Shown here piece by piece: positions 36,619 to 46,236 of a stretch of DNA of 64,000 nt. The first letter of the stretch is position 1; the number at the start of each line of letters is the position of its first letter. The notes under the pieces are model-generated. The model saw nothing but the letters and a program-made list of their open reading frames with translations. It ran no database searches and had not been told where the DNA came from. Origin of the DNA: Azospirillum sp. TSA2s (GTDB taxonomy: Bacteria; Pseudomonadota; Alphaproteobacteria; Azospirillales; Azospirillaceae); contig NZ_CP039650.1 of NCBI RefSeq assembly GCF_004923315.1, positions 2,443,501-2,507,500 of the forward strand, in the 5' to 3' direction. A program made the translations under genes and the position numbers.

Positions 36619-39228
36619 TCAGGCCGATCGTGCGAAGGCATGGCTGAAATAGGCGTGCGCCAGGAAATTGGACACATCGGGCAACGACATCGCCAGCGTG
36701 TCGAGCAGCGTGCGCAACCCCTCGCCGGACGCCATCGCGTCGGTCCGTTCCAGGCTGTTGCGTGCGGCGGCGACGATGGCCAGCGCGCCGCCGGTCGGGT
36801 CCGTCCCGGTGCCGACGCCCTGGCTGGGCAGCGCCCGCATGTGACGGTCCAGCGCCACAAGCTGGAAAGCCAGCGCGCGGGGATTCGCCTCCTCCCCCAG
36901 CAGCAGGTCGAGCACGGGTGTGCGCAGCACGCTGGTCAGGTGGCGCGCGCGGTAGGTCATCACGCTCTCGCCCAGTTCCAGCAGCACCGACAGGGTGGCG
37001 GCCTGCACCGGCTCGTCCTCTCGGTCCAGGTCGGCGACATGGACCCCGCGCATCAGCGCGATCATGTGCAGCGAGCGTTCGATCCGCCGTCCGATGTCGA
37101 GGAAGCGCCAGCCGGCGCCCCGCGTCATGCTTTCCTGCTCGAGGCCGGAAAAGGCGGCCAGCGTGATCATCACGTCGTCCAGCCGCAGCAGCAGCGAGGC
37201 CGCGTCCATCCGTCCCTTCGGCGGCTGGGTCTGGCGGTCGATCGCCGAAACCACCCGCCACATGTCCATCGACAGGCGGTCGCGCACCGAATAGGCGGTG
37301 CGGTGCAGGCGAAGCACCTGGGAACGCAGGCTGTTGGGATGGTCGGGGTCTGTCACCGCCGCGTGCAGCGCCTCGCGCAGGCCGCGGTTGGCGCCGCTCT
37401 CCGTCACCCGCGCCATCTCCGCCGGAATCATGCTCTGCGAACTGAGCAGGTCGAGCAACGGGCGAAGCTGCAGGGTGGCACCCGGCATGTTGCTGTCGAT
37501 CAGCCGACCCTGGGTGGCGCGCAGCAGGCGCAAAGCGCCCTCCGCCCGCTCGGCATAGCGGCCGAGCCAATAGAGCCCGTCGGCGACGCGGCTGGGGAGG
37601 TCGTTGGCGGACGGGCGGGCGCCGCTGGCCGTCGGCTCCGTCGCCAGCGCCGGGCGCGGCTGGGTGGAGGCGACGTCGGCCCGGCGCGGCGCCAGGATCC
37701 AGGTGTCCTTGCTGCCGCCGCCGCTCTGCATCGACACCACCAGACGGCCGGATTCGCTCGACACGCGGGTCAGGCCGCCGGGCATCACCGCGTAGCCGCC
37801 GCTGGGGGTGGCGCAGAGGAAGACGCGCAGCACCAGCGGGCGCGGCTGCAGCCGGCCATCCTGCCAGACCGGTGCGGTGGAGAGCGCCATCTGCTCCTGC
37901 GCCACGAAATACCAGGGGCGGCGCTTGATCCGCTCGACAAGGACGGAGCGCTCGGCAGCCGACAACTGGGCGCCGAAGATCGGCTCGAAGGACAGCGACG
38001 GGAAGGCCGGCTTGACCACCAGCCCGTCGAGATGGTCGATGACGTAGGCGCGTTCCGCGTCGTTGCCGCACCACCAGCTGGCGACGCCGGGCAGCCGCAG
38101 CTCCTCCCCCAACAGATGGCGGCAGAGCGTCGGCAGCGACGACTTCATCGCCATCGATTCCATCAGGCCGGAGCCCAGCGCGTTGGCCATCACGACATAG
38201 CCGGCCCGCACCGCCTCGATCAGCCCGGCGACGCCGAGCGAGCTGTCGGCGCGCATCTCCAGCGGATCGGCGAAATCGGCGTCGAGCCGGCGCAGGATCA
38301 CGTCGACCTGCTCCAGCCCCGACAGGGTCTTGAGATAGACGGTCCGGTCGCGCACCGTCAGGTCCGCCCCCTCCACCAGCGTCAGGCCGAGGTAGCGGGC
38401 GAGATAGACGTGCTCGAAATAGGTCTCGTTGTAGGGACCCGGGGTCAGCAGGACCACGCGCGGCAACCGGCCGGCGCCGCCGTTCCGCGGCGCGATGGAC
38501 AGCAGGGTTTCCTTGAAGGTGTCGAAGAAGCCGGTCAGCCGCTCCACCTGGCAATGGCGGAAGCTGTCGGGCAGCACCTTGGCGATCACCGCGCGGTTTT
38601 CCAGCGCATAGCCGCTGCCGCTCGGCGCCTGGGTGCGGTCGGACAGCACCCACCAGCGCCCGTCGGGGGCGCGGGCGAGGTCGACGGCGTAGAAATGCAG
38701 ATGCACGTCGTTCGGCACCCGGATGCCGTGGACCGCGCGGCGGAAGCCAGGGTCGGCATGGATCACGGACGGCGGCAGCCGGCCGTAACGGGTCAGCGTC
38801 TGCGGCCCGTACAGGTCGGTCAGGATGGCGTTCAGCAACGACGCCCGCTGGATCAACCCCGATTCGATGGCCTTCCATTCATGGGCCGGCAGCAGAAGCG
38901 GCATCATGTCGAGCGGCCATGGCCGCTCCATCCCATTGGGATCGCCGTAGATGTTGTAGGTGACGCCGTTCTGGTGCAGCAGCCGCCGCGCCTCCTCCCA
39001 GCGTTGCGCCATCTGTTCGGCGTCGAGGGGGCCAAGCGTGCTCATGAAGGTCTGCCAGTGCGGCCGAAGCCGGCCCTGGCCGTTCACCATCTCGTCATAG
39101 ACCTGGCCCGAGCCATAGCCGATGGCGTCGGCCTCGCCGAACAGCGATCCCTGGGTGAAGGGAACCGGCGGCATCCCGGACGGGACCACGGATGCCGGCG
39201 CGCGGAATGGCTGGTCAGATTGGGACAA
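36619..39228 (-). CDS. Circularly permuted ATP-grasp and alpha-E domain fusion
   Basis: 869 residues. Residues about 25-540 are a circularly permuted ATP-grasp enzyme (DUF404/DUF407 type: GVTYNIYGDPNGMERPWPLD, LLTPGPYNETYFEHVYLARY, AFPSLSFEPIFGAQL). Residues about 560-869 are an alpha-E helical domain (DUF403: ADGLYWLGRYAERAEGALRL, LDIGRRIERSLHMI). In many bacteria these are separate genes; here they are fused. The ATP-grasp part is predicted to form peptide-type amide bonds (Iyer and Aravind's amidoligase work), and alpha-E is its usual partner. It is cotranscribed with the transglutaminase-like gene. The product is not known. Confidence 0.92.
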   Translation of the reverse strand: MSQSDQPFRAPASVVPSGMPPVPFTQGSLFGEADAIGYGSGQVYDEMVNGQGRLRPHWQTFMSTLGPLDAEQMAQRWEEARRLLHQNGVTYNIYGDPNGMERPWPLDMMPLLLPAHEWKAIESGLIQRASLLNAILTDLYGPQTLTRYGRLPPSVIHADPGFRRAVHGIRVPNDVHLHFYAVDLARAPDGRWWVLSDRTQAPSGSGYALENRAVIAKVLPDSFRHCQVERLTGFFDTFKETLLSIAPRNGGAGRLPRVVLLTPGPYNETYFEHVYLARYLGLTLVEGADLTVRDRTVYLKTLSGLEQVDVILRRLDADFADPLEMRADSSLGVAGLIEAVRAGYVVMANALGSGLMESMAMKSSLPTLCRHLLGEELRLPGVASWWCGNDAERAYVIDHLDGLVVKPAFPSLSFEPIFGAQLSAAERSVLVERIKRRPWYFVAQEQMALSTAPVWQDGRLQPRPLVLRVFLCATPSGGYAVMPGGLTRVSSESGRLVVSMQSGGGSKDTWILAPRRADVASTQPRPALATEPTASGARPSANDLPSRVADGLYWLGRYAERAEGALRLLRATQGRLIDSNMPGATLQLRPLLDLLSSQSMIPAEMARVTESGANRGLREALHAAVTDPDHPNSLRSQVLRLHRTAYSVRDRLSMDMWRVVSAIDRQTQPPKGRMDAASLLLRLDDVMITLAAFSGLEQESMTRGAGWRFLDIGRRIERSLHMIALMRGVHVADLDREDEPVQAATLSVLLELGESVMTYRARHLTSVLRTPVLDLLLGEEANPRALAFQLVALDRHMRALPSQGVGTGTDPTGGALAIVAAARNSLERTDAMASGEGLRTLLDTLAMSLPDVSNFLAHAYFSHAFARSA

Positions 39229-39383
39229 GGTCGGACTGGTGCGTATTGCCTATGAAGGAAGAAACAGTCTGAACGTCCCCGTCCGGTGATGCAAGGCTGG
39301 CGGCCGGGCGATCCATCCGAAACAGGAAAGATTCCGCCCATATCCGTTCGCAGCCGTATCGGCCATGGGTGACCCTTGCGAAT

Positions 39384-39423
39384 GAAAAAAGCCGGAGCGC
39401 CGCGGATGGCGACGCTCCGGCTT
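39384..39423 (-). terminator. Rho-independent terminator after the cytochrome gene
   Basis: On the minus strand AAGCCGGAGCG (39423-39413) pairs with CGCTCCGGCTT (39399-39389) and is followed by TTTTT from the A-run 39385-39390. It lies 30 bases past the cytochrome stop. The 224-base gap 39229-39452 otherwise serves as upstream region of the ATP-grasp gene. Confidence 0.9.
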
Positions 39424-39452
39424 GCCGGATGCAGCGGAGATCCCGGAAACGG

Positions 39453-41489
39453 TCAGAGCGTCTTCAGGTATTCCACCAGCTGCCAACGCTGGTCGTCGGT
39501 CAGGCCGGCGCCGAATTCGTGGCCGCTGTTGTGGTTGCCGGGCTTCGTCGTGTCATAGACGAAGGTGGCATCCTTGGCGGAGGAATCCACGCCGACCTTG
39601 ACCGGGTCGATGGAGGTGCTGCCCATGCGGAAGGTCACCGACCGCTGGGACGCCGGCAGCAGCATCTCATACAGGTTGGGCACCGACCCGTTGTGCATGA
39701 AGGGCGCCGTAGCCCACACGCCGTCCAGCGGACGCGCCTTGTAGGCCAGCAGCTGCTTGATGGTGCCGGCCAGCGCCTCCTCGTCGGCGGTCGCCCCGCC
39801 GGAGGTGGACTTCGGCGGAGCGGCAGCCGCCTTCGCCGCACGGCCACCGGCGGGAACCGCGCCGACGGTCGGCTTGCTCTCGCCGCGGCCGGTCAGGGCG
39901 GCGATCACCTTCTGGTGGTCGGCGGTCATCCTGGCGCCCGGCTTCACGAAGGGCGTGGTGTCGAGCGTGCCGCCCTTCGTCTGCGATTCGGGCGACCAGC
40001 CGGCCGGCGCGCTGGCGGTCAGCCACGGCGCCGGGGCGTTGTCACCCTTGAGCAGGTCGGCCAGCAGGCCCTGTTCACGCACCAGATCGCCGAAGATCGC
40101 GCCGATCACCGCGTTGGACAGCAGGTTCGCCGCCAGATCCGGGTTCTTCAGCGGCTTGCCGCCCAGCAGCTGCGGCGGCATGGCGACGTTGGCGAGGACG
40201 CCGGTATCGACCTGACGGCACAGCGCGTCGACCGCCATCTTCGGATCGGCGGCATAATTGACCGTCACCATCCCGGCGGAGACGGCGGCATCGACGCCCT
40301 TGGTGCAGATCGTGCCGAAGGCCGCGATCACCGCCTTGGCATCGTCAGGCTTCGCCCAGTTGAACAGCGGCACCATCTCGATCGGCGCGGTGGTGTAGGT
40401 TTCGCCGCGCGGCAGGACGGCGTGGCAGCTCTGGCAGCTTTCCTTGTAGATCGTCTCGCCGGCCGCCGCCTTGACGATGTCGACATTGCCGGCAAGGCTG
40501 TCCGGCCACACCGGCGAGCGCAGCTTGCGCAGCTGGTTTTCCATGTCGACCAGATTCCGGCCGCGGACCGTCGACTTGTAATAGTAATGCGCGGCGTCGG
40601 CCGGCGGCTTCAGCGCCACCTTGCCGAACACGCCCAGAACCTCGCCGGCATTGCGGCCCAGCGCGTCGAAGGCGGTGGCGTTCGGCAGCAGGCCGTTCCA
40701 TTGCACCCGCGGCTGGTGCGGCGCATCCCACAGGAAGGGATAGCTGACCGGGGCGTTCGGCGCGCGGTTGTTCTTGGGCAGGTTCAGGTCGATGGCCGAA
40801 ACCCGGTTGAAGATCATGCCGAAGGCGTCGGTGCGCATCGACCCCCAGGGCGTGTCCGGGGTGCTGGCGGCGACGAAGGCGGCGAAGGACTGGTCGAAGG
40901 CCTTCAGGTCGTTGTACAGCGCCAGCTTCTGCTGATCGGTGGCGCCGGCGCCCAGCACGCGGGTGGCGAAGGGCTGGAAGGCCGCGTCGCTGGTCACGGT
41001 GGTGTGGACCGCGCCGCTCAGCCCGCTGATGAAGCCATAGAGGTCGCCGGTGGTGACCGCGCCGTCGATGCGCATGGTCTTGCCGTTCACCGTCACGTCG
41101 CCGGTGTGGCAGGCGGCGCAGGTCATGCCGAACCAAGTGGTCTTGTCGGGATCGGTGTCCTTGACGAAGCCGACCGGCAGCAGATCGGGGTTCCAGCTGC
41201 TGGCCGTGCCGGCGGCATAGCCGTAGCGGGTGATGCTCTTGACGAAGGGCTGCTTGGTCTGCGGATCCTCCAACGCCATGAACCAGTCATAGCGCATGAT
41301 CTGCGAGCCCTGCGTGGTGTTGTAGTACCACTGGCGGGCCTCGTCCGACCAACCCTGGTCCAGGTACCACAGCCCGTTGACCTCGACCGGCGGCTTGACC
41401 GGCACCGGACGCGGCGGCTGCGGCGGCTCGGCGCAGGAGCTGAGCATCAGCGCAGTGGCCGCCAGCGTCGCGTAGAAGGGCAGCTTCAT
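39453..41489 (-). CDS. Diheme c-type cytochrome, RoxA/CcpA-like lipoprotein
   Basis: 678 residues. A lipoprotein signal ends LMLSSC (Cys19). Two haem c sites are present: CAACH at 124-128 and CQSCH at 352-356. Length, two widely spaced haem motifs and FMHNGSVPNLYEML near the C-terminus recall the diheme cytochrome-c peroxidase superfamily, and in particular rubber-oxygenase-like (RoxA-type) proteins. It probably faces the periplasm and oxidises an organic substrate or reduces peroxide. A low-complexity Ala/Pro/Gly-rich insert lies at about 515-550. It separates two blocks of the ATP-grasp/transglutaminase group and has its own terminator, so it is probably an independent unit. Confidence 0.85.
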   Translation of the reverse strand: MKLPFYATLAATALMLSSCAEPPQPPRPVPVKPPVEVNGLWYLDQGWSDEARQWYYNTTQGSQIMRYDWFMALEDPQTKQPFVKSITRYGYAAGTASSWNPDLLPVGFVKDTDPDKTTWFGMTCAACHTGDVTVNGKTMRIDGAVTTGDLYGFISGLSGAVHTTVTSDAAFQPFATRVLGAGATDQQKLALYNDLKAFDQSFAAFVAASTPDTPWGSMRTDAFGMIFNRVSAIDLNLPKNNRAPNAPVSYPFLWDAPHQPRVQWNGLLPNATAFDALGRNAGEVLGVFGKVALKPPADAAHYYYKSTVRGRNLVDMENQLRKLRSPVWPDSLAGNVDIVKAAAGETIYKESCQSCHAVLPRGETYTTAPIEMVPLFNWAKPDDAKAVIAAFGTICTKGVDAAVSAGMVTVNYAADPKMAVDALCRQVDTGVLANVAMPPQLLGGKPLKNPDLAANLLSNAVIGAIFGDLVREQGLLADLLKGDNAPAPWLTASAPAGWSPESQTKGGTLDTTPFVKPGARMTADHQKVIAALTGRGESKPTVGAVPAGGRAAKAAAAPPKSTSGGATADEEALAGTIKQLLAYKARPLDGVWATAPFMHNGSVPNLYEMLLPASQRSVTFRMGSTSIDPVKVGVDSSAKDATFVYDTTKPGNHNSGHEFGAGLTDDQRWQLVEYLKTL

Positions 41490-41624
41490 CCCTGTTATTC
41501 CCTCATCTGGTGTATGGCGCTTTGGCCTTCGACCGATGAGGGTAAATTCGATAACCGTTATACGGGTAGTGCTATCGCGTTATGACGCTGAAAAATGGAT
41601 GACGGGGTGGACATGGGTGAAGCT

Positions 41625-41647
41625 CCCTCTCCCGGGGCGGGAGAGGG
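41625..41647. terminator. Palindromic hairpin after the DUF2126 gene
   Basis: CCCTCTCCC at 41625-41633 and GGGAGAGGG at 41639-41647 pair perfectly around a 5-base loop. It lies 26 bases beyond the minus-strand gene that ends at 41673. There is no T-run. This CTCTCCC palindrome type is often dispersed in such genomes, so it may be a repeat as well as a terminator. Confidence 0.6.
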
Positions 41648-41672
41648 CAATTATCACCATGGGCGATAGGCT

Positions 41673-44600
41673 TCACCCCCGCCGCAGATCCAGGGTCATC
41701 GGGAACTGCGGATTGCGTTCCTCCGTGGGGGCGTTCATCGGGCCGGGGGTATGGCCGAAGGGGAAGAAGCGGGCCAAGCGGCGGCCCTCCGCCTCGTTGG
41801 CGTTGACCGGGAAGGTCTCGTAGTTGCGGCCGCCCGGATGCATGACGTGATAGGTGCAGCCGCCGATCGACCGGCCGGCCCAACTATCCAAGATGTCGAA
41901 GATCAGCGGGGTGTGGACGGGAATCGTCGGGTGCAGGCAGGACGGCGGCTGCCACGCGCGATAGCGCACGCCGCCGACGAACTCGCCCTCCACCCCGGTC
42001 GGGATCAGCGGCACCCGCCGGCCGTTGCAGGTGATGACGTGGCGGGCGTCGATCAGGCCGGTGACGCGGACCTGCACCCGCTCCACCGAGCTGTCGACAT
42101 AGCGCACCGTGCCGCCGCCGCCCGGCTCCTCGCCCAGGACATGCCAGGGCTCCAGCGCCATGCGCAGTTCCATGGTGATGCCGCGCTGGCTGACATGGCC
42201 GTAGACCGGGAAACGGAAGTTGAAGTGCGGCGCGAACCAGCTGTCCTCCAGCGGATAGCCGTGATCGCGCAGGTCCTGCAGCACGTCGGCCATGTCCTGC
42301 TGGACGAAGTGCGGCAGCATGAAGCGGTCGTGCAGTTCGGTGCCCCAGCGGACCAGCTTGCCCTTGTAGGGATGCTTCCAGAAGCGCGCGACCAGCGCCC
42401 GCATCAGAAGCTGCTGGGTCAGGCTCATCTCCGCATGCGGTGGCATCTCGAAGGCGCGGAACTCGACAAGGCCGAGGCGGCCGGTGGAGCTGTCCGGCGA
42501 ATAGAGCTTGTCGATGCAGAACTCCGCCCGGTGGGTGTTGCCCTGCACATCGACCAGCAGGTTGCGCAGCACCCGGTCGACCAGCCAGGGCGGGCAGTTG
42601 CCGCTCGCCGCCGCCTGATCGATCTGGTTGAAGGCGATCTCCAGCTCATAGAGCTGGTCGTCGCGCGCCTCGTCCACGCGCGGAGCCTGACTGGTCGGGC
42701 CGATGAACAGGCCGGAGAAGACGTAGGACAGGGCAGGGTGGTTCTGCCAATAGGTGATGAGGCTGCGCAGCAGGTCGGGCCGGCGCAGGAAGGGGCTGTC
42801 GGCCGCGGTGGCGCCGCCCATCACCACATGGTTGCCGCCGCCGGTGCCGCAATGGCGCCCGTCGATCATGAACTTCTCCGCCCCCAGGCGGGACTGGCGC
42901 GCATCCTCGTACAGGGCGATGGTGTTGCGCACCAGATCGTCCCAGCTGTGGGCGGGGTGGATGTTCACCTCGATCACGCCGGGGTCGGGGGTGACGGCCA
43001 TGGAGTTCAGGCGCGGGTCCTTCGGCGGCTGATAGCCCTCAATGACGACCGGCATCTCCAGTTCGACCGCCGTTGCCTCGATCTCCACCAGCATCGCCAG
43101 ATAGTCCTCCAGCGTGCTCATCGGCGGCATGAACAGGTGCAGGCGGCCGTTGCGCGCCTCGCAGCTCAGGGCGGTGCGCACCACCCACCAGGCCGACTTG
43201 CCCTGTTCAGGCAGTTCGTCGCGGATCTCCGCCATGATGCGCTGGCGCTGGGCGATCCGCTTGTCGGTGTGGACGCCTCGGTCGGATTCCTGGACGGCAC
43301 CGCGGATCTCCTGCCGGCGTTGGACCGGATGCGGAGGAAGCGGGCCGCGATCCTCGAACGGATCGGTTTCCCAGGCATAGGGATAGTCGGACTTCGACAC
43401 CCAGGGCAGGGAGCCCAGCGGCAGGCGGTAGCCAACCGGGCTGTCGCCGGGGATCAGCAGCAGCTTCTCCTGGCGCAGCGGCCATGTGCTGGACAGCCAG
43501 ACCGGCCCCTGCTGGGTCATGCGGCGGTTGATCGGCATGACGAAGCCCACCGGCTCGTTCAGGCCGCTGGTGAAGACGCGGGTCAGCCGCTCGCGCTCCT
43601 CCTTGTCGTCGAGCCTGCTGTTCAGCGGATCGACATTGACCGGAAGCTGCGATTCCTTGCGCAAGTAATGCCAGGGATCCTCATAGGCGCCGAGCACGAG
43701 GTTGGGGTCCAGGCCCAGCCGCTTCGCCAGCGTCATCAGGAACACGCCGGCATCCTGGGCGGTGTGGCCGTAATCGGTGTCCTCGCGCGCCAGCAGGTCG
43801 CTGTTGGCCCACAGCGCCCCGCCGTCGCGGCGCCAGTAGAGCGTCATCGCCCAGCGCGGCAGCGATTCGCCGGGATACCATTTGCCCTGGCCGAAATGCA
43901 GCAGGCCGCCGGGAGCGAAGCGTGCCATCAGCCGGTGGATCAGATCGGCAGCCATCTTGCGCTTCTGGGGACCCAGCGCGGTGGTGTTCCACTCGGCGCC
44001 GTCCATGTCGTCGATGGAGACGAAGGTCGGCTCGCCACCCATGGTCAGGCGGACGTCCTCGGCCTTCAGATCCTCGTCGACGCGGTGGCCCAGCGCTTCG
44101 ATCGCCGCCCATTGCTGTGGGGTGTAGGGCTTGGTGACGCGCGGTGCCTCGTAGATGCGGGTGACCGACATCTCATGGCCGAATTCGACCTCGGCCTCGT
44201 CGACGAGGCCGGAAATCGGGGCGGCGGAGGAGGCGTCCGGCGTGCAGGCCAGCGGAATGTGCCCCTCGCCCGCCAGCAGGCCGGAGGTGGGGTCCAGCCC
44301 GACCCAGCCGGCGCCGGGCAGGAACACCTCCACCCAGGCATGCAGGTCGGTGAAGTCGCTCTCCGGACCCGACGGGCCGTCGAGCGCCTTCTGGTCGGCG
44401 GTCAGCTGGATCAGGTAGCCGGAGACGAAGCGGGTGGCCAGACCCAGGTGACGCAGGATCTGCACCAGCAGCCACGCCGAATCGCGGCAGGAGCCGGTGC
44501 GCCTGGTCAGCGTCTCCGCACAGCTCTGGATGCCCGGCTCCATCCGGATGACATAGCCGATGTCCTGCTGCAGCCGCTGGTTGACCGCGACCAGGAAATC

Positions 44601-45026
44601 GATGGTCGGCGTCCTTTCCCGCGGAATGTCCCTCAGATAGGCGATCAGTTCCGGCCCCGGCTCCTCCGTCTCCAGGTACGGGCGCAGCTCGCGCTGCAGC
44701 CAGTCTTCGTAGGCGAAGGGGATGTGGCTCGCCTTCTCCTCCAGGAAGAAGTCGAAGGGGTTGATCGCGGCGATCTCGGCGACCAGATCGACCTCGACGA
44801 TGAACTCGCGCGTCTTTTCCGGAAAGACGAAGCGGGCCTGGAAGTTCGATTGCGGATCCTGCTGCCAGTTCAGGAAATGCTGTTTGGGCGTGACCTTCAG
44901 GGAGTAGCTGAGGATCGGTGTCCGGCAATGGGGCGCCGGCCGCAACCGGATGATCTGTGGGCCGAGCGACACCGGCCGGTCGTAACGATAGATCGTCTTA
45001 TGGTTCAGCGCGACGTGGATCGCCAT
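41673..45026 (-). CDS. Transglutaminase-like protein with DUF2126 domain
   Basis: 1117 residues. Residues 1-90 are a bacterial transglutaminase-like N-domain. The transglutaminase core follows with a complete triad Cys180 (RTGSCRDSAW), His229 (DLHAWVEVF) and Asp245 (GLDPTSG). From about 300 to the end is DUF2126, with LTMGGEPTFVSIDDMDGAEW and GGGNHVVMGGATAADSPFLR, distantly related to glutamine-synthetase/GCS-type ligases in published analyses. It is a regular partner of ATP-grasp/alpha-E proteins; here the partner genes lie on the same strand, beyond the cytochrome gene. A role in making or editing a peptide-like compound is predicted only. Confidence 0.93.
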   Translation of the reverse strand: MAIHVALNHKTIYRYDRPVSLGPQIIRLRPAPHCRTPILSYSLKVTPKQHFLNWQQDPQSNFQARFVFPEKTREFIVEVDLVAEIAAINPFDFFLEEKASHIPFAYEDWLQRELRPYLETEEPGPELIAYLRDIPRERTPTIDFLVAVNQRLQQDIGYVIRMEPGIQSCAETLTRRTGSCRDSAWLLVQILRHLGLATRFVSGYLIQLTADQKALDGPSGPESDFTDLHAWVEVFLPGAGWVGLDPTSGLLAGEGHIPLACTPDASSAAPISGLVDEAEVEFGHEMSVTRIYEAPRVTKPYTPQQWAAIEALGHRVDEDLKAEDVRLTMGGEPTFVSIDDMDGAEWNTTALGPQKRKMAADLIHRLMARFAPGGLLHFGQGKWYPGESLPRWAMTLYWRRDGGALWANSDLLAREDTDYGHTAQDAGVFLMTLAKRLGLDPNLVLGAYEDPWHYLRKESQLPVNVDPLNSRLDDKEERERLTRVFTSGLNEPVGFVMPINRRMTQQGPVWLSSTWPLRQEKLLLIPGDSPVGYRLPLGSLPWVSKSDYPYAWETDPFEDRGPLPPHPVQRRQEIRGAVQESDRGVHTDKRIAQRQRIMAEIRDELPEQGKSAWWVVRTALSCEARNGRLHLFMPPMSTLEDYLAMLVEIEATAVELEMPVVIEGYQPPKDPRLNSMAVTPDPGVIEVNIHPAHSWDDLVRNTIALYEDARQSRLGAEKFMIDGRHCGTGGGNHVVMGGATAADSPFLRRPDLLRSLITYWQNHPALSYVFSGLFIGPTSQAPRVDEARDDQLYELEIAFNQIDQAAASGNCPPWLVDRVLRNLLVDVQGNTHRAEFCIDKLYSPDSSTGRLGLVEFRAFEMPPHAEMSLTQQLLMRALVARFWKHPYKGKLVRWGTELHDRFMLPHFVQQDMADVLQDLRDHGYPLEDSWFAPHFNFRFPVYGHVSQRGITMELRMALEPWHVLGEEPGGGGTVRYVDSSVERVQVRVTGLIDARHVITCNGRRVPLIPTGVEGEFVGGVRYRAWQPPSCLHPTIPVHTPLIFDILDSWAGRSIGGCTYHVMHPGGRNYETFPVNANEAEGRRLARFFPFGHTPGPMNAPTEERNPQFPMTLDLRRG

Positions 45027-45263
45027 GGAAAACCCCGCCTCATGCCTGTTCGATGATGTTCGCGCCCCGGTTTGGTCCAGGGTCGCCGATGCAACGGTAA
45101 CACCGTTGAATCGGACCCGACAGAGCGCCCCGGCACCGATCCTACCGCAGTTGCGAAAAAGTCACGAAGTTGCGAATGACGCGCGCTGCGGCTTTCTTCC
45201 GTTCGCGTTACCCTTTATATCCTAAGCGATCGGAGTATCGCGGCGGCGGGAATTCGCGTCTGG

Positions 45264-46205
45264 ATGGTGTCGGTGGCGGCTTCTTCACTCATGGGCGGCA
45301 ACCGCGGTGCGGGCGGTTCGGGCGATGCCGGCCCCGGCGGCGCCGGACGGGGCGTCGTCACCGGAAAATACTTCAATTTCAAGCCTCTGCCCCCGTCGGC
45401 CGACATTCTCGGCAATCCGCTGATCGTCCCCAACCTGCCGACACACAAACTGCCGAAGGAAACCTTCGGCAGCCGTGTGAAGCGGTTTTTCGCCCGCATG
45501 AATCTCGGCAGCCAATCGGCCGACACCAAGCTGCGCTGGAAGCTGCACGACACGATCCAGGCGACCATGGCCTCGCTGTCGCCCGCCGTCACGCTGGTGG
45601 CCGAAAAGCGGGCGCCGGCGAAGAACAGGAAGCTGTCTGTTCCGGTCGTCGTCGTGCGTCATCCCTATCACCTGCGCCATGTGTTCGAGATGCTGCCGAC
45701 CATCCCCGACAGGTTCGCGGTGGAGCGGCGCTTCCTTGAACTGCTGATGACCCGTGCGCTGAAGCGGTACGGCGAGCAGATGGCCCTGATCAAGGGCAGT
45801 GCCTTTTCCTTCGAGCACGAGGCACGGGAGTATTTCTTCGCCGGATTTCGCCTGGAAAAGCAGATCAAGAAGGTCAACAATCCGGACGAGCGATTCGCGG
45901 CGCTGCAGGCGATCCACACCAACTATTTCCATGGCCGCAACTATTATTACTTTGCGTTGCTGCGGCGGGAGAAGCTGGCGCCGGACAACAAACTGTTCAT
46001 GCTGTTCGCCCGCGCGGTCTATTTCATGGCGCGGGTCGACTGGAACGGCGAACTGCTGGAAAAGCCGAATCCGCGCATGTTGCCAAGCCGCGACGACATG
46101 CTGTTTTTCGTGGAGCGTGACAAGTCGGTCGTGACGCGCTATCGCACCGACCAGGATTTCCAGCGTCAGGTCAAGGCCGTGCTGGAGGCCTTCCCCGCTT
46201 CGTGA
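45264..46205 (+). CDS. Hypothetical protein
   Basis: 313 residues that I cannot assign. The first 35 residues are Gly/Ala-rich (GGNRGAGGSGDAGPGGAGRG). The rest is a soluble mixed region with a basic stretch KETFGSRVKRFFARMNLGSQ, the segment VVVVRHPYHLRHVFEMLPTI, and an aromatic block YFHGRNYYYFALLRREKLAP. There is no membrane helix and no obvious catalytic motif. ATG 45264 is used; ATG 45291 is an alternative. It is divergent from the DUF2126 gene and lies 31 bases before the LprI-like gene, so those two may be cotranscribed. Codon use looks like the neighbours. Confidence 0.75.
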   Translation: MVSVAASSLMGGNRGAGGSGDAGPGGAGRGVVTGKYFNFKPLPPSADILGNPLIVPNLPTHKLPKETFGSRVKRFFARMNLGSQSADTKLRWKLHDTIQATMASLSPAVTLVAEKRAPAKNRKLSVPVVVVRHPYHLRHVFEMLPTIPDRFAVERRFLELLMTRALKRYGEQMALIKGSAFSFEHEAREYFFAGFRLEKQIKKVNNPDERFAALQAIHTNYFHGRNYYYFALLRREKLAPDNKLFMLFARAVYFMARVDWNGELLEKPNPRMLPSRDDMLFFVERDKSVVTRYRTDQDFQRQVKAVLEAFPAS

Positions 46206-46236
46206 CGTTCCGCTTCCTTATCCAAGGTTTCCTGCG

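Noticed and set aside
36640-39255. A plus-strand open frame of about 870 codons opposite the ATP-grasp/alpha-E gene
   Set aside because: It is a shadow of the minus-strand gene, low in hydrophobic core patterns and rich in Gly/Ala/Arg/His, with no domain.
41751-45056. An 1101-codon plus-strand open frame opposite the DUF2126 gene
   Set aside because: It is the same GC-bias effect; the minus-strand product has two recognisable domains and a catalytic triad.
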